From contig NC_083602.1 of the NCBI RefSeq assembly GCF_029168945.1, positions 87,926,027 to 87,990,026 of the forward strand: a DNA stretch of 64,000 bases, read 5' to 3'. The position numbers and the translations under genes were made by a program. The DNA is from Cannabis sativa. Its lineage: Eukaryota; Streptophyta; Magnoliopsida; Rosales; Cannabaceae. Below the pieces are notes generated by a model. The model did not search any database and was not told the DNA's origin. It saw nothing but the letters and a program-made list of their open reading frames with translations. Positions 61,940 to 64,000 of the stretch are shown here, piece after piece (the stretch's first letter is position 1; each line of letters opens with the position of its first letter).

Positions 61940-62427
61940 AAATCTTTTAAACTTTTTCTATTTTATACAAGTTGTTGAGTACTCTAATTATATATTAAGC
62001 CACTAAAGTCCCCAAACACACCCAAAAAAAATGATAATAATAATAATAATAATAAAAGAGCCACTAAAACGTTGTTGGGACATTTTATGTTTTTAAATTT
62101 GATTGAATAAAAGAGCCACTGTTTCTTTTTTTGTACAATAAAGTCAATAGAGATTACAAACTATGAAACCAACAAAAGTATCATATCACACCACATGTGA
62201 TGTGTTTGCTAAGAAACCAAAGTACCAAAATCCTGGCAGAAACAAAATCAACAATTGGTTTCTTGGCTAATAATTCTCTCGAAACTCGAAACTCGAAACT
62301 TCATTCTCTGCCGGGAACAACAAAACCAATTTTGTATGTGTATAAATCTCTCATCTGGGCCTGCTGGGGAGGAGGGGTTACAAGAATTAGTTGGTATCCA
62401 AATGCTGGAAAGAGCTCTCAAGACCGA
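61940..62427. other. 3' flank of the syntaxin gene
   Basis: An (AAT)n run at 62034-62055. Bases 62160-62427 are the probable 3' untranslated region of the minus-strand syntaxin gene. Confidence 0.4.
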
Positions 62428-63594
62428 TCACAAGATTATTTCCTTGATTATTAAAAGGGCCAACATGACGAAACACATGATGACGAGAACCGAAGCACAC
62501 ATTACCATCCCTCCTTGTTTTTGTGTTCTCTCAGCCTGTAAATCCCAATAGTTTCACAAAATAATATTGCAGGAAAATTAGAAAGACTCAGAGAGGTTCG
62601 ACATAAATTTAAGCTGAAGTAAAATCGTATATGGCGGGTGGGGATGACAAAAAAAGACCTTTTGTAGTTGCTTGAGGCCCTCCTCGACTGTTGTTGCAAC
62701 ATTCTGAATATTGTAGTCTATCCTATCAACAATGGTACCCTGTTTGTGGAAAGAAATTCGATTAGTGACAAAGGATTTTCGGTTTGAATGTAGCATGCTA
62801 TGTTTTCTCAAGGTTGATAGTAGCGTATCTAACCTGGTCTATCACAAGTACCGAAAGATCCTTCATAATCTGAGCAAGCTCATTTACAGATCCCACCACC
62901 TGCACCGAAGTAAACATGAGAAATTAAATAAAAACAAAGCATTACTGATGAGAGAACACGTATTGCAGAAATGATCGCTTGCCTGTTGGATCTCTCGCTC
63001 TCTTTCTACTGAGAATGCCTCGCTCTTTTTAAGCTTTGCAAGTTGATGCTCATTGAACATCTGTTGAAAATAATTGTTATACTAATTTTAGCTTTCAACT
63101 CAAAGTCTCAAATCGAAGGAATTTGGTCTTATATTTGAAAAGGTTAATGAGATCTAAAAACAATATAAAGAAATTTTCAGCATACCATGTCATCCAAATC
63201 GTCATCTTCTACTCTAGATCTACTTCCATTTAGATTCATCTCTATATCAACTCCATCACCCTGCATCAAACCAATTGCAAGAATATTTTTTGAGCTTTAT
63301 AAGTAATATACAATTCATGTCTTAACAAAACGGGATATATTCACTAGATACTAGATGCAGGAACATGCACATTGAAAAACAATTACATACTGAAAACATA
63401 CATAAACTTGCATAAGATTTAATGATCTCGGTCAATGCAAGTTAAACCATAGCTCCTACCTACATAAGAAAATAAATTGATGAATATAAGTATTCTCCAC
63501 TAACCTCTTTTTGCAGCCTGAGGCGCTTCAAATAAGCGGACTGTTTCTTCCTAAGCTCCACCGATAGGTTCTGCAGGTCGGTAGCAAGAGAGCG
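62428..63594 (-). CDS. SYP4-type syntaxin (Qa-SNARE), 3' part
   Basis: Six exons on the minus strand: 63505-63594, 63186-63260, 62983-63060, 62834-62899, 62659-62739 and 62428-62535 (stop at 62428-62430). All are in frame; the start lies beyond the window. The order is RSLATDLQNLSVELRKKQSA in the end of the Habc region, an acidic linker (RVEDDDLDDM), then the SNARE helix from about FNEHQLAKLKK to the end of GTIVDRIDYNIQNVATTVEE, with the zero-layer Gln in LVIDQG. The protein ends in a membrane anchor (MVMCASVLVIMCFVMLALL...). This matches SYP41/42/43, trans-Golgi-network syntaxins related to Tlg2 and syntaxin 16. The intron between 62983 and 62899 has a GC donor (CAG|GCAAGC). Confidence 0.93.
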
Positions 63595-64000
63595 CTGCAG
63601 CAAAAACATGCAAACATAACCAGAGTTCATATTCATCAGAATATTCTCTTAATTTTGGATAATATTTAGACTTTATTGTGTTTCCATAGACAGTTTACCA
63701 AAGTGCAACATCCTAAATTCTCTCCACTGTTGAGACAGGAAATGATAATGAAACTATGTTTGCAAATATGCAAAAGAATGAAGAATGATGCAACCACCCC
63801 TGGAATGGAGCCAAATTTTTTCAGCAAGCTCCAGACATTATGTGTAACTTTTAATTTAATAATAGTTTTTTCTTGATGATATAAATATGGCTACAAGTCC
63901 TTATAGACTACTAGCATGTTAAAGATTCAATAAATATCTATTACCTAAAGCGCCCACAATTTTATTACTTGTAAAATTAGACATGTTGACCCTAAATAAC
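63595..64000 (-). other. Intron of the syntaxin gene
   Basis: Upstream intron of the SYP4 gene. I could not find another exon with certainty before the window ends; the earlier exons coding for the N-terminal part should lie to the right. Confidence 0.5.

Noticed and set aside
62197..62974. Plus-strand ORFs at the right end
   Set aside because: Antisense of the syntaxin 3' exons and untranslated region.

Overview
This is a nuclear DNA window from a dicot plant. The evidence is intron-rich genes with GT-AG splice sites, very AT-rich intergenic DNA, plant-type proteins (LLM-domain GATA factor, P-class PPR protein, SYP4 syntaxin, COX5C), a eukaryotic tRNA-Thr, and many LTR retrotransposons, LINE tails and MITEs. 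The species cannot be fixed from the sequence; a rosid is only a guess.

Layout. 1-5.7 kb is repeats: the PBS-side end and LTR of a minus-strand retrotransposon (1-1070), a 1.6-kb foldback element packed with TCGA motifs (1406-3011), an ATT microsatellite and a LINE tail. A five-exon J-domain protein gene lies at 5764-6849. From 7.3 to 24.1 kb is a retrotransposon nest. A gypsy-type LTR (8730-21112) is split by a complete 10.06-kb LTR element with no recognisable genes (9889-19949, 5-bp target duplication). It is followed by a decayed gag fragment fused to a decayed copia pol and LTR. The importin-alpha gene (25101-28426, ten exons) follows. 28.4-37.7 kb is intergenic, with LINE tails and several MITEs. 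A B-class GATA factor with an LLM domain is at 38036-39037. 39-45 kb holds a decayed LINE interrupted by LTR-like DNA, and more MITEs.

The last third is gene-rich. The cytosolic Cu/Zn superoxide dismutase gene (45264-46781, minus, leader to about 47.6 kb) is divergent from the organelle exonuclease gene DPD1 (48720-50050, plus). Then come tRNA-Thr(AGT) (51754-51827, minus), COX5C (coding 53751-53945, plus, with a 1.75-kb leader intron), an ARF fragment pseudogene (55844-56032), a PPR gene (57447-58847, minus, leader intron), a hAT-like element, a 5'-truncated LINE copy, and the 3' part of a SYP4-type syntaxin gene (62428-63594, minus) whose start lies beyond the window.

The genes are ordinary housekeeping or regulatory loci and do not form a joint pathway, although SOD, DPD1, COX5C and the PPR protein all relate to oxidative or organelle biology. 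I see no candidate for a wholly new system. The most interesting signals are post-transcriptional: a miR398 site assembled by splicing of the SOD leader, and small upstream ORFs ending on or next to the main start codons of COX5C and the PPR gene. On the repeat side they are the TCGA-rich foldback, the spaced motif array in the gypsy LTR, and the odd CG versus CHG pattern of differences between the two LTRs of the 10-kb element.
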